From NCBI RefSeq assembly GCF_004116405.1, contig NZ_SDIC01000004.1:540079-604078 (forward strand): a stretch of DNA of 64,000 bases, written 5' to 3'. This DNA comes from Halegenticoccus tardaugens. GTDB lineage: Archaea > Halobacteriota > Halobacteria > Halobacteriales > Haloferacaceae. Positions 33,208 to 42,073 of the stretch are shown in pieces (position 1 is the stretch's first letter; each line of letters begins with the position of its first letter). Below the pieces are notes generated by a model. The model ran no database searches. It saw only the letters and a program-made list of their open reading frames with translations, and was not told where the DNA came from. Made by a program: the position numbers and the translations under genes.

Positions 33208-34313
33208 CGACCGATCCGACGCTCCGCGGGGCGTCCGCCGAACTCGTCCGCGACGCGCTCGCCCGACGCGAGCCGTTCCCCGGGACCGCGGGCTTCGCCG
33301 GCCGTCTCGACGGTCGCCTCCTTCGAGACGTGCTCGGGCGACGAACCCTGTTCTCCGAAGCGGACGATCCGAGTCGCTGGAGCTTCGATCGCGCGGATCT
33401 GGACGATCCGGCGGCCGTCCCCGCCGGTTACGCCCGGGATCCTCGCGGGGACGAAAAGCTCTGGACCCTTCCGACTCCGGCGGCGGCGTCGCCGGACGAC
33501 GCGCAAACCGCCGTCGACTGGGCGGTCCGGACGAGCGTACGGAAGGTCGACGCCGACGGCCTCGCGGTCGCCTTCTCCGGCGGCGTCGACTCGGCGCTCG
33601 TCGCGGCCGGCGTGGCGGACGCGCCGTGCTACGTCGCCGGGTTCCCCGAGTCGCACGACGTCGACGCCGCGCGCTCGGCGGCCGAGGCGATGGGGCGCGA
33701 CCTCCGGGTCGTCACGCTGACCCACGCGGATCTCGAACGGGCGATCCCAGAGATCGTTCGAGCGACCGGTCGGACGAACGCGATGGACGTGAGCATCGCG
33801 CTCCCGCTGTATCTCGTGGCCGAGCGCGTCGCGGCCGACGGCTTCGATCGTCTCGCGGTCGGCCAGGGGGCCGACGAGCTATTCGGCGGGTACGCGAAGG
33901 TCGCCAACGCCCCCGACGACCCACGCGTCGAGGCGGGGACGGTTCGCGGCGCGACGCGCGAGGTGATCGCGACGCTCCCCGAGCAACTGGAGCGCGACGT
34001 GCTCGCGCTCCGCGCGGCGGGCGTCGAACCGGTCGCGCCGCTCTTGCACGACCGGGTCGTCGAAACCGCGCTCCGTGTACCGGAGTCGCTCCTCGTCGCG
34101 GACGGGGTGCGAAAAGTCGCGCTCCGGCGGGCGGCGGCGGGGCTACTCCCCGAACCCGTCGCGAGGGCGGACAAGAAGGCGGTCCAGTACGGGAGCCTCG
34201 TCTCGCGCGAACTGGATCGGCTGGCCCGACGGGCGGGCTTCAAGCGCCGGATGGACGATCACGTCGGGCGGTACGTCCGATCGCTGGTCGGTGCGGGCTC
34301 TCAACGTGGCTAA
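33204..34313 (+). CDS. Asparagine synthetase-like ATP pyrophosphatase lacking the glutaminase domain
   Basis: 369 residues from GTG 33204. The synthetase half of AsnB is clear: AVAFSGGVDSALVAA (P-loop at 125-130), DRLAVGQGADELFGGYAKV and VRKVALRRAAAGLLPEPVARADKKAVQYGS. The first 110 residues are short: they keep only the tail-like RDVLGRRTLFSE of a class II glutamine amidotransferase and have no N-terminal Cys2. It therefore cannot hydrolyse glutamine itself; it may use ammonia or a partner, or adenylate a different carboxylate. The overlap with a PHP enzyme hints at a shared pathway, not identified. Confidence 0.85.
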   Translation: MTTDPTLRGASAELVRDALARREPFPGTAGFAGRLDGRLLRDVLGRRTLFSEADDPSRWSFDRADLDDPAAVPAGYARDPRGDEKLWTLPTPAAASPDDAQTAVDWAVRTSVRKVDADGLAVAFSGGVDSALVAAGVADAPCYVAGFPESHDVDAARSAAEAMGRDLRVVTLTHADLERAIPEIVRATGRTNAMDVSIALPLYLVAERVAADGFDRLAVGQGADELFGGYAKVANAPDDPRVEAGTVRGATREVIATLPEQLERDVLALRAAGVEPVAPLLHDRVVETALRVPESLLVADGVRKVALRRAAAGLLPEPVARADKKAVQYGSLVSRELDRLARRAGFKRRMDDHVGRYVRSLVGAGSQRG

Positions 34314-34465
34314 CAGGCGACGCGGGCGAATCGCGAAACGGCTCGTCGCGCTCTCGCGGACCGTTTCGCGGCGATTTCTCAGATCATATCGGCGCTGGCC
34401 TCGTCATCGGATATGAACGTTCGTCGTGTCGTCGCGGTCCCCGAGGAGCGGAAACGGCCTGCGTA

Positions 34466-34510
34466 GTGGATGTAAGATATATAGATAGATCTCCAGACAT
34501 ATCTCTGGAT
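34466..34510. other. AT-rich block with a short dyad in the asnB-like/NUDIX gap
   Basis: In the 233-base gap between two convergent genes the sequence falls to TGTAAGATATATAGATAG and then TCCAGA-catatc-TCTGGA (34492-34509). This is among the least GC-rich stretches in the window. It may be a two-way terminator or a promoter for an unseen transcript. The rest of the gap shows nothing. Confidence 0.4.
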
Positions 34511-34546
34511 AACTGAACGGATTGGAAGCCGCCTGCGCGCCCTCCG

Positions 34547-35026
34547 TCACCGCGTTCGCCGCTCCGCCGCGGCGACGTCGATCGCCTCCCTCCCCAGTTC
34601 CGCCACGTCCGCGTCGAGGCCGCGATCGCGGAGGTCCGCGGCGGTGTACCACTCCCACGCGTCGGGGTCCTCCTCACCGTCGTCGGGGTCGATCTCGCGA
34701 CTCTCGACGGTCGCGTAGTAGATGTGGTCGATGTGCTGGTGTCCCACCGCGCCGTCGTGGACGTTGATGTCTTCGAGGAGGAGGTGCCGCGGCCGCGGGA
34801 TCGTCCGCGCGGTCGGCGAACTGACGTCCGGCTGATCGACGAGCAGGGTCGGCTCTAACCCCGTCTCCTCCCTGGCCTCGCGCAACGCGGCCTCGTGGGG
34901 GAGCTCGTCGCGGTCGACGTGGCCGCCGGGCGGCAGGCGGATGCCGAGCCGACCGTGCTCGTGTAAGGCCGTCGCGCCGTCGTTGACGACGTAGACGGTC
35001 GCCGTGAAGTGACGGGTCGTCTCCAT
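34547..35026 (-). CDS. NUDIX hydrolase
   Basis: 159-residue hydrolase of a nucleoside diphosphate linked to another group. The NUDIX box is complete: GHVDRDELPHEAALREAREETGL at about 35-57 fits G-x5-E-x7-REUxEExGU. The N-terminal FTATVYVVNDGATALHEHG is the usual first strands. The substrate cannot be told; members range from ADP-ribose to oxidised nucleotide hydrolases. A HVD/HQHIDHIYYATV segment lines the site. Convergent with the asnB-like gene. Confidence 0.9.
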   Translation of the reverse strand: METTRHFTATVYVVNDGATALHEHGRLGIRLPPGGHVDRDELPHEAALREAREETGLEPTLLVDQPDVSSPTARTIPRPRHLLLEDINVHDGAVGHQHIDHIYYATVESREIDPDDGEEDPDAWEWYTAADLRDRGLDADVAELGREAIDVAAAERRTR

Positions 35027-35130
35027 GTGGACGACGGTGACGGGGCGGGGGCTTCGACGTTACGAAACGCCGTCGACGGAGGAGCGACGAGAGAAGAGAG
35101 CGGTGCCGAAGACCGATCAGCGAGCGCGAC

Positions 35131-36102
35131 TTACGCCAATCCGGCCCGCTCTTCGGCTTCGAGGAGTTCGTGGTACCGGTTTCGGATGGTGACTTCGCTG
35201 ATGCTCGCGACGTCGCTCACCTCGCTCTGGGTCACCTTCTCGTTGGTGAGCAGCGCCGCCGCGTAGACGGCGGCCGCCGCGAGCCCCACCGGGCTCTTCC
35301 CGCTGTGGATCCCAGCCTCCTTCGCGCCCTTGAGGAGCCGTCGGGCGCGGCGTTCGGCCTCGTCGGAGAGGTCGAGGTCCGACGCGAACCGCGGGACGTA
35401 CTGCTCGGGGTCCGCGGGCTGGATCTCCAGATTCAGTTCGCGCACCACGTAGCGGTAGGTGCGGGCGATCTCGTCCTTTTCGACGCGGGAGACGCTGGCG
35501 ATTTCGTCGAGGCTGCGGGGCGTGCCGGCCTGTCGCGCGGCGGCGTACAGCGCGCTGGTGGCGACGCCCTCGATCGAGCGCCCCGGCAGGAGGTCCTCGC
35601 TCAGCGCGCGGCGGTAGATGACGCTTGCGGTCTCGCGGACGTTCTCGGGCAGCCCGAGCGCGCTCGCCATCCGGTCGATCTCCCCCAGCGCCTGCTTCAA
35701 GTTCCGCTCCTTCGAGTCGCGCGTGCGGAACCGCTCGTTCCACGTCCGAAGCCGCTGCATCTTCTCGCGCTGACGCGAGGACAGCGACCGCCCGTAGGCG
35801 TCCTTGTCCTGCCAGCCGATGTTGGTCGACAGACCCTTGTCGTGCATCATCTGCGTCGTCGGCGCGCCGACGCGGGACTTTTGATCCTTTTCCGCCGCGT
35901 CGAAGGCGCGCCACTCTGGGCCGCGGTCGACCGAGTCCTCCTCGACGACGAGCCCGCAGTCGGTGCAGACGGTTTCGCCGTGCTCCGTGTCCGTCGCGAG
36001 CCGACCGCCGCACTCCGGACAACGGAGCTCACGCTCGTCTTCGTCCGCGTTCGGACGCTCGCGCTCGCTCTCGGTCGTGCGTCTTCGGACGCTCTCTGTC
36101 AT
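35131..36102 (-). CDS. tfb: Transcription initiation factor TFB
   Basis: Archaeal TFIIB homologue that bridges TBP, BRE and RNA polymerase. 323 residues from ATG 36102. An acidic/basic N-terminal tail is followed by a zinc ribbon with Cys28, Cys31, Cys46 and Cys49 (LRCPECGG...VCTDCGLVVEEDSVDRGPEWRAF). The B-reader region has RVGAPTTQMMHDKGLSTNIGW. Two cyclin repeats follow: the first with RSIEGVATSALYAAARQAGTPRSLDEIASVSRVEKDEI and the second with KSPVGLAAAAVYAAALL...VSDVASISEVTIRNRYHELL, ending with the recognition helix. TATA-like GATTTAAGACG (minus strand, about 36165-36175) gives a leader of about 40 bases. Haloarchaea usually carry several TFBs, so the number is not assigned. Confidence 0.95.
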   Translation of the reverse strand: MTESVRRRTTESERERPNADEDERELRCPECGGRLATDTEHGETVCTDCGLVVEEDSVDRGPEWRAFDAAEKDQKSRVGAPTTQMMHDKGLSTNIGWQDKDAYGRSLSSRQREKMQRLRTWNERFRTRDSKERNLKQALGEIDRMASALGLPENVRETASVIYRRALSEDLLPGRSIEGVATSALYAAARQAGTPRSLDEIASVSRVEKDEIARTYRYVVRELNLEIQPADPEQYVPRFASDLDLSDEAERRARRLLKGAKEAGIHSGKSPVGLAAAAVYAAALLTNEKVTQSEVSDVASISEVTIRNRYHELLEAEERAGLA

Positions 36103-36297
36103 GTGTTTGAATGGTGGGCGAGAATACTCTCTGGTGGGCGGTACGGGTCTTTCTACAGCCCGAATCGTCTTAAATCTGGTGTCCGGACCACGGCGAGAAT
36201 ACGGTGAAAAACGGTGAACGAACGGCGTAGACGGCGGACGAGCGTCGTCCGAGACCGCACCGAAACCCTTACTCCCGATCCGGGGCACGCTCGAAGT

Positions 36298-36576
36298 ATG
36301 AGCGACTCGCCCGTAGACGCAGCGGAGGTGCGCCACGTCGCGGAGCTGGCGCGGGTGGATCTCGACGCCGAGGAGGTCGAAGCGTTCGCCGCGCAGTTCG
36401 CCGACATCCTCGCGTACTTCGACGCGCTGGACGAGGTACCGGAGGTCGAGGGTTCGTCCGACCTCGTGAACGTCATGCGGCCGGACGATCCCCGAGAGTG
36501 CCTGTCGCAGGAGGAGGCGCTCGCGAACGCGCCCGAGACGGAGGAGGGGTACTTCAAGGGGCCGCGGGTGTCCTGA
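36298..36576 (+). CDS. gatC: Aspartyl/glutamyl-tRNA amidotransferase subunit C
   Basis: Small stabilising subunit of GatCAB, which converts Asp-tRNA(Asn) or Glu-tRNA(Gln) to the amide. 92 residues from ATG 36298. Family motif AEVRHVAELARVDLDAEEVEAFAAQFADILAYFDALDEV near the start, NVMRPDDPRECLSQEEALANAPETEEGYFKGPRV at the end, the last matching the usual GatC C terminus. It is followed after one base by gatA. gatB is not adjacent. Confidence 0.94.
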   Translation: MSDSPVDAAEVRHVAELARVDLDAEEVEAFAAQFADILAYFDALDEVPEVEGSSDLVNVMRPDDPRECLSQEEALANAPETEEGYFKGPRVS

Positions 36577-36577
36577 G

Positions 36578-37882
36578 ATGTCGGACCTGAACGCGTTCGT
36601 AACCCGCGAGACGGTCGAGAGCGACGCCGAGGGGCCGCTTTCGGGAAAGAGCGTCGCCGTCAAGGACAACCTAAGCACCGAGGGGCTCCGGACGACGTGC
36701 GGCTCCGCGATGCTCGAAGACTACGTCCCCCCGTACGACGCGACGGTCGTCGCGCGGATCAAGGACGCCGGCGCGACGATCGTCGGCAAGACCAACATGG
36801 ACGAGTTCGGGATGGGCGGCACGACCGAGACGTCCGCGTACGGGCCGACGCGGAACCCGGCGGACCAATCGCGCGTCCCCGGCGGCTCCTCCGGCGGGAG
36901 CGCCGCAGCCGTCGCGGCCGGCGAGGCCGACCTCGCGCTCGGCACCGACACGGGCGGATCGGTCCGCAACCCCGCCGCCTTCTGCGGCGTCGTCGGAATC
37001 AAGCCGACCTACGGTCTCGTCTCCCGGTACGGGCTGGTCGCCTACGCCAACAGTCTCGAACAGGTCGGCACGCTCGCGCCGACCGTCCACGAGGCCGCCG
37101 AGCTGCTCGACGTGATCGCGGGACCGGACGAGCGCGACTCGACGACCCGCGACCCCGGCGCGGACGCGGAGTGCGCGAGCGCCGCCGACGGCGACGTGGA
37201 GGGGATGACCGTCGGCGTCGTCTCCGACCTCATCGAGGGCGCGGACGAGCGCGTCGTGGAGACGTTCCGCGACGCCGTCTCCGACCTCGAATCGGAGGGC
37301 GCGACGATCACCGAGGTGAGCCTCGAATCGCTCGAACACGCGGTGCAGGCGTACTACGTCATCGCGATGTCCGAGGCGTCCTCGAACCTCGCGCGCTACG
37401 ACGGCGTCCGGTACGGCGTTTCCGCGAACGACGCGAGCGGCGAGGGTTCGCCGGACGCGGGCCGGGGGGGCAACTGGAACGACGCGTTCGCGCGGGTGCG
37501 AGAGAAGGGCTTCGGCCCCGAGGTGAAACGGCGGATCCTGCTCGGCACGTACGCGCTCTCGGCGGGGTATCACGACAAGTACTACAAGAAGGCGCAGGAC
37601 GCCCGGGCGTGGATCGCGCGGGACTTCGACCGGGCGCTGTCGGAGGCGGACGTGCTCGCGTCGCCGACGATGCCCGTCCTCCCGCCGAAGCTCGGCGAGA
37701 GCCTCGCGGATCCCCTGCAGCTGTACCTCATCGACGCGAACACCGTCCCGGTGAACCTCGCGAACCTCCCAGCGATCTCCGTTCCGGCGGGCGAGGCCGA
37801 CGGCCTTCCGGTCGGCCTCCAGCTCATCGGACCGGCGTTCGGCGAGCGCGAGATCGTCAGGGCGGCGAGCGCGGTCGAGTAG
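36578..37882 (+). CDS. gatA: Aspartyl/glutamyl-tRNA amidotransferase subunit A
   Basis: Amidase-signature enzyme that releases ammonia from glutamine for GatB. 434 residues. The catalytic Lys29 (SVAVKDNLSTEG), the serines of VPGGSSGGSAAA (104-105) and Ser128 (TDTGGSVRNPAAFCGVVGIKPTYG) are present. FGPEVKRRILLGTYALSAGYHDKYYKKAQ and the C-terminal NLPAISVPAGEADGLPVGLQLIGPAFGE are diagnostic of GatA over other amidases. An acidic linker (about 187-200) is halophile-like. Confidence 0.95.
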   Translation: MSDLNAFVTRETVESDAEGPLSGKSVAVKDNLSTEGLRTTCGSAMLEDYVPPYDATVVARIKDAGATIVGKTNMDEFGMGGTTETSAYGPTRNPADQSRVPGGSSGGSAAAVAAGEADLALGTDTGGSVRNPAAFCGVVGIKPTYGLVSRYGLVAYANSLEQVGTLAPTVHEAAELLDVIAGPDERDSTTRDPGADAECASAADGDVEGMTVGVVSDLIEGADERVVETFRDAVSDLESEGATITEVSLESLEHAVQAYYVIAMSEASSNLARYDGVRYGVSANDASGEGSPDAGRGGNWNDAFARVREKGFGPEVKRRILLGTYALSAGYHDKYYKKAQDARAWIARDFDRALSEADVLASPTMPVLPPKLGESLADPLQLYLIDANTVPVNLANLPAISVPAGEADGLPVGLQLIGPAFGEREIVRAASAVE

Positions 37883-37954
37883 TCGGACGGGGACCGCGCG
37901 GGCGAGAACGAAGTGAAAAGGTTTTGAATCCCACCGGTCGCACATCGGCTGGAG

Positions 37955-38656
37955 ATGTACATCGTCATCGTCGGCGCGGGCAACATCGGCGGTCCGCTGA
38001 TCGAGATCGCGACCGCCGGCGGAAACGAGGTCGTCGTCATCGAGCGCGACGAGCGCAAGGCGGAACGGGCGGCCGCGGACTACGACTGCCTCGTCCTCAA
38101 CGACGACGCGACGGTGAAGGACACGCTCGTCGACGCCGGCGCGGAGCGCGCCGACGCGCTCATCTCGACGACCGATCAGGACGCGACGAACATCATGGTC
38201 TGTCTCCTCGGAAGGGAACTTGACGTCCCCGACATCGTCACCGTGGTGCACAACCCCGAGCACATGGGGCTGTTCAAGCGCATCGGGGTGAACACGATGG
38301 AGAACCCCCAGCGGCTCATCGCGGAGTACCTCTACCGCGCGGTGAAGCGCCCCTCCATCGTCGACTACATGCGGATCGGCGAGCACGCCGAGGTGTTCGA
38401 GATCCGCGTCGGCGACGACGCGCCGATCGTCGGGATGACGATCCAGGAGGCCGCGAACGAGGATCTGTTCGGCGATCGGATCCTGATCGTCGCCGTCGAG
38501 CGGGAGGGAGAGACGGACCCGATCATGCCGCGCGGCAACACCGAGATCCACGCGGGCGACCTCCTCACCGTCTACTCCGAGGAGGGGGCGACCCCGGCGG
38601 TGACGGACGTCTTCGGGCACTTCGAGGACCACAGCCAGACGCAGGAATCGGGCTGA
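37955..38656 (+). CDS. trkA: TrkA-type potassium uptake regulator (RCK_N + RCK_C), set 1
   Basis: Cytoplasmic gating subunit that binds NAD(H)/ATP and controls TrkH. 233 residues: N-terminal Rossmann RCK_N (MYIVIVGAGNIGGPLIEIA, GAERADALISTTDQDATNIMVC) and C-terminal RCK_C (about 145-225; PIVGMTIQEAAN, IMPRGNTEIHAGDLLTVYSE). Only one RCK_N/C unit, half the length of set 2. ATG 37955 has a Shine-Dalgarno-like CTGGAG just upstream. One base separates it from trkH, so they form an operon. Confidence 0.92.
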   Translation: MYIVIVGAGNIGGPLIEIATAGGNEVVVIERDERKAERAAADYDCLVLNDDATVKDTLVDAGAERADALISTTDQDATNIMVCLLGRELDVPDIVTVVHNPEHMGLFKRIGVNTMENPQRLIAEYLYRAVKRPSIVDYMRIGEHAEVFEIRVGDDAPIVGMTIQEAANEDLFGDRILIVAVEREGETDPIMPRGNTEIHAGDLLTVYSEEGATPAVTDVFGHFEDHSQTQESG

Positions 38657-38657
38657 C

Positions 38658-40358
38658 ATGCCGCAACGCAGATCGCGCCGTCGGACCGTCGCGGGCGTGC
38701 CCGCGGACCTCGCCACGATCGCGCGGGACGTCGGGTCGCTGCTCGTGATGCAGGCGACGCTCATGACAGTCACCGTCGGGGTCGCCGCCGCGTTCGGCGA
38801 GTGGTACGCGGCGCTCGCGTTCCTGCTCTCCGGCGGCGCGACGGCCGCGATCGGCTTCGGCGCGCGACGCGCCTTCGAGGCGGCTCCGAATCCCGGGGCG
38901 AAACACGGGATGATCATCGCCGCGGCGGGATGGTTCTCGACCGCCGTCTTCGGGGCGATCCCGTTCGTCCTGACGGCGTACTTCACGCCGGTTGGCGTGA
39001 TGGACACCTACGTCCCCGCGGGCGCGGCGTACGAACCGATCGCGGTGGGTGCCGGGACGACGCGGTCGAGCCTCGCGTACTTTCGGAGCCCGCTGCACGC
39101 CTTCTTCGAGAGCATGAGCGGGTGGACCGGAAGCGGGCTGACGATGGCGATCCACGAACCGTCGCTCCCGCGGACGATCCAGTGGTGGCGCTCTCTCATC
39201 CAGTGGGTCGGCGGCGTCGGGGTGATCGTCCTCACCGTCTCGATCCTCGCCCGCCCCGGAAGCGGGAGCTACGCGCTCTACCGGGGCGAGGCGCGCGAGG
39301 AGAAGATCCACCCGAGCGTCGTCTCGACCGTCCGCACCGTCTGGAAGATCTTCGTCCTCTACACGATCGCCTCGGTGCTCGCGCTCTTCGCCGCGATCAG
39401 GACGAGCGATTACGGGTCGCAGCTGCCCCTCTGGGAGGCGGGCTGGCAGGCGCTCAACCACGCGATGACGGGGCTCTCGACCGGCGGGTTCAGCGTCACG
39501 GACAACTCGATCGAGACCTACGATTCGCCGCTCATCGAGACGGTGCTCCTGCCGATCATGACGCTGGGCGCCATCGCCTTTCCGATCCACTACGTGATCC
39601 TCCGCGACCGGGACCTCCGGCCGCTCGTCACCGACCTCCAGACGCGCTGGCTGTTCGTCCTCTTCGGCGTCGGCGTCCTCCTCCTGTCGGTCCAGAACGT
39701 CGCCGCGCTCTCGTCCACCCGGGCGGCGTTCACCGGCACGGCGGACTGGCTGGGGCTGCCGTCGCTCGGGCTCTTCACCGTCGCGCAGGCGGACGCGATC
39801 CGCGACTCCGTCTTCCAGTTCGTCAGCGCGCTCACCTGCACCGGCTTTCAGTCCTCGCCCGTCGGCGACTGGAGCGCGGGCGGGAAGCTCATCGTCTCGG
39901 GCGCGATGGTGCTCGGCGGCGCGGCGGGGAGCACCGTCGGCGGCATCAAGATCATCCGCGGGTACACCATCGGACGCGGCATCAAGTGGCAGTTCTCCCG
40001 GGTGTTCCTCCCGGCGAGCGCGGTCGTGACCGCGAAGATCGACGGCCGGGTGCTCGATCGCGGGGAGATGGAACGCGAGTTCAGCGAGGCGGCCATCGTG
40101 ACCCTCCTCTGGGTACTCGTGCTCGTCGCCACCAGCGTGATCCTCGTCAACGTCGCCGGCGCGGAGTTCGGGTACGCGGACGCCCTCTTCGAGGTCGCGA
40201 GCGCGCAGGGGAACGTCGGCCTCTCCACGGGGATCACCGGGCCGACGATGAACCCGCTCGCCGAGGCGATGCTCGTGTTGAACATGTGGATTGGCCGACT
40301 GGAGATCATCCCCGTGCTCGTGTTCCTCCGCTCCGCGCTGTACGGGCTGGAACCGTGA
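38658..40358 (+). CDS. trkH: TrkH-type potassium transporter, set 1
   Basis: Integral membrane K+ channel-like transporter, 566 residues, partner of the preceding TrkA. Four pore-loop filters can be seen: SGWTGSGLTM (about 152), MTGLSTGGFSV (about 272), ALTCTGFQSSP (about 395) and SAQGNVGLSTG (about 515). The first filter reads W-T-G-S-G where the usual TrkH pattern is F-T-T-T-G, a marked departure. The first 20 residues are Arg-rich. The final RLEIIPVLVFL is the family C terminus. It converges with set 2 with only 11 bases between. Confidence 0.9.
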   Translation: MPQRRSRRRTVAGVPADLATIARDVGSLLVMQATLMTVTVGVAAAFGEWYAALAFLLSGGATAAIGFGARRAFEAAPNPGAKHGMIIAAAGWFSTAVFGAIPFVLTAYFTPVGVMDTYVPAGAAYEPIAVGAGTTRSSLAYFRSPLHAFFESMSGWTGSGLTMAIHEPSLPRTIQWWRSLIQWVGGVGVIVLTVSILARPGSGSYALYRGEAREEKIHPSVVSTVRTVWKIFVLYTIASVLALFAAIRTSDYGSQLPLWEAGWQALNHAMTGLSTGGFSVTDNSIETYDSPLIETVLLPIMTLGAIAFPIHYVILRDRDLRPLVTDLQTRWLFVLFGVGVLLLSVQNVAALSSTRAAFTGTADWLGLPSLGLFTVAQADAIRDSVFQFVSALTCTGFQSSPVGDWSAGGKLIVSGAMVLGGAAGSTVGGIKIIRGYTIGRGIKWQFSRVFLPASAVVTAKIDGRVLDRGEMEREFSEAAIVTLLWVLVLVATSVILVNVAGAEFGYADALFEVASAQGNVGLSTGITGPTMNPLAEAMLVLNMWIGRLEIIPVLVFLRSALYGLEP

Positions 40359-40369
40359 GATGGGGTCTC

Positions 40370-41974
40370 TCACCGCCGCCAGTACTCGGGCGTGAGAAGC
40401 ACCAGTATCGGCAGGATCTCCAGCCGTCCGACCCACATCAGGACGACCATGAACAGCTTGCCGGTGCTCGAAAATTCGATGTAGCTACCCATCGGGCCGA
40501 CGACGCCGAACCCGGGGCCGACGTTGCCGAGCGTAGCCGCGACGGCGCTCATCGACTCCAGCACGGAGATCTCGTAGCCGATGCGCCCCGAATCGAAGAA
40601 CAGCAGCCCCGTCGAGACGAAAAACAGCACGAGGTACAGGACCGTGAAGACGTAGATCCCGCGGATCGCGCGCTCGTCGAGCGCGCGGCCGCCGAGCCGG
40701 ACCGGCCGGACGGCTTTGGGGTGTGCGGTCGTGTACAGCTCCCGGCGGATCGATTTCAGGATCACGTACCAGCGGACCACCTTGATCGCCCCGCCGGTCG
40801 ATCCGGCGGAGCCGCCGATGAACATGGCGAAGAGCAGGACGTACTGCGCGGGTGGGCTCCACGCGTCGAAATCGAGGCTGGCGTATCCGGTCGTCGTCAT
40901 GATCGAGACCACCTGAAAGGTCGCGTGCCGGAGGGACGGCTCGACCTCCGTGACGATGGCGCTCCGGGCGTCCGCGAGGTACGCCGCGTCGAACGTCCGA
41001 CCCGCCGGCGCGGCGGTCACGAATCCGGCGCCCGTAAACAGCAAGAGGGCGACGACGGCGGTGAGCGCGGCGAGCGCGCCGAGGTAGAACCGGAACTCGG
41101 AGTCGTCCGTCAGCCGCTTCGGGTCGCCGGTGAGCCCGCGCCAGATGAGCGCGAAGTTCGTCCCGGCGACGATCATGAAGGGAACGATGATCCACTGGGC
41201 CGCCGCCGAGAACGCCTCGATGCTGCGCGCCTCCGGCGAGAACCCGCCGGTCGGCATCGTCGTCAGCCCGTGCGCCACGGCGTTGTAGAGCGTCATGTTC
41301 GCGTCGACGCCGGCGACGAACAGCCCGTACAGGAGCAGGATCTCGAGCGCGGTGAACCCGAGGTAGGCGACCCAGAGCGCCCGCGCGGTCTCCGCGATCC
41401 GCGGCGTGAGCTTCTCGATGCCGGGGCCCGGCGCCTCGGCGTCCATGAGCTGTGCGCCCCCGACCGACAGTTCCGGGAGGATAGCGACCGCGAGGACGAC
41501 GATGCCCATCCCCCCGAGCCACTGGGTGAGCTGTCGCCAGATCATGATCGCGTAGCCGTGCTTCTCGACGCTGATCTCGCCGAGGACCGTCGCCCCGGTG
41601 GTGGTGAAACCGCTCGTGCTCTCGAAGACGGCGTTGACGGGGTTTCCGAGCGTCGAGGTCGGGGCGATCGGCTCCGTCGCGAACGGCACGCCGTGGGCGG
41701 CGACGAGGTACGGGAGAGCGCCGACGGCGGCCACCGCGAGCCACGTGAGGCCGACCATCAGAAAGCCCTCGCGCGGGCCGAGGTCGGGGTCGGGGCGGAG
41801 CCGTTCGAACCCGACGCCGACGGCGACCGTGACGAGCATCGTCGCGAGAAAGGGGACGACCGTCTCGCCGTACGCGAGCGCGACGCCGACGGGGAGGAGG
41901 AGGGGGACGGCGAGGTACTTCAGGACCGTTCCGACGAGACTGAGGCTGGCTCTGTAATCGACGCGCAGCTTCAC
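40370..41974 (-). CDS. trkH: TrkH-type potassium transporter, set 2
   Basis: Second K+ transporter, 534 residues. Pore loops are STSGFTTTGATVLG (about 117), TMPTGGFSPEA (about 240), SIMTTTGYASLDF (about 363) and LGNVGPGFGVVGP (about 482), close to the classical TrkH filters. The IWRQLTQWLGGMGIVVLAVAI, FIGGSAGSTGGAIKVVR and C-terminal RLEILPILVLL motifs are intact. It is transcribed towards set 1; the 99-base gap from trkA (42074-43411) upstream leaves room for a promoter. Confidence 0.94.
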   Translation of the reverse strand: MKLRVDYRASLSLVGTVLKYLAVPLLLPVGVALAYGETVVPFLATMLVTVAVGVGFERLRPDPDLGPREGFLMVGLTWLAVAAVGALPYLVAAHGVPFATEPIAPTSTLGNPVNAVFESTSGFTTTGATVLGEISVEKHGYAIMIWRQLTQWLGGMGIVVLAVAILPELSVGGAQLMDAEAPGPGIEKLTPRIAETARALWVAYLGFTALEILLLYGLFVAGVDANMTLYNAVAHGLTTMPTGGFSPEARSIEAFSAAAQWIIVPFMIVAGTNFALIWRGLTGDPKRLTDDSEFRFYLGALAALTAVVALLLFTGAGFVTAAPAGRTFDAAYLADARSAIVTEVEPSLRHATFQVVSIMTTTGYASLDFDAWSPPAQYVLLFAMFIGGSAGSTGGAIKVVRWYVILKSIRRELYTTAHPKAVRPVRLGGRALDERAIRGIYVFTVLYLVLFFVSTGLLFFDSGRIGYEISVLESMSAVAATLGNVGPGFGVVGPMGSYIEFSSTGKLFMVVLMWVGRLEILPILVLLTPEYWRR

Positions 41975-42073
41975 GGGGCGACACGCTCCTGGAACGTCAC
42001 ATCCGGGAGTCTTCCGTCGGCGGTATTAATGTACTGAACCGACGACCGGGCGTCGGTCGCACGGTCTCCGAAC

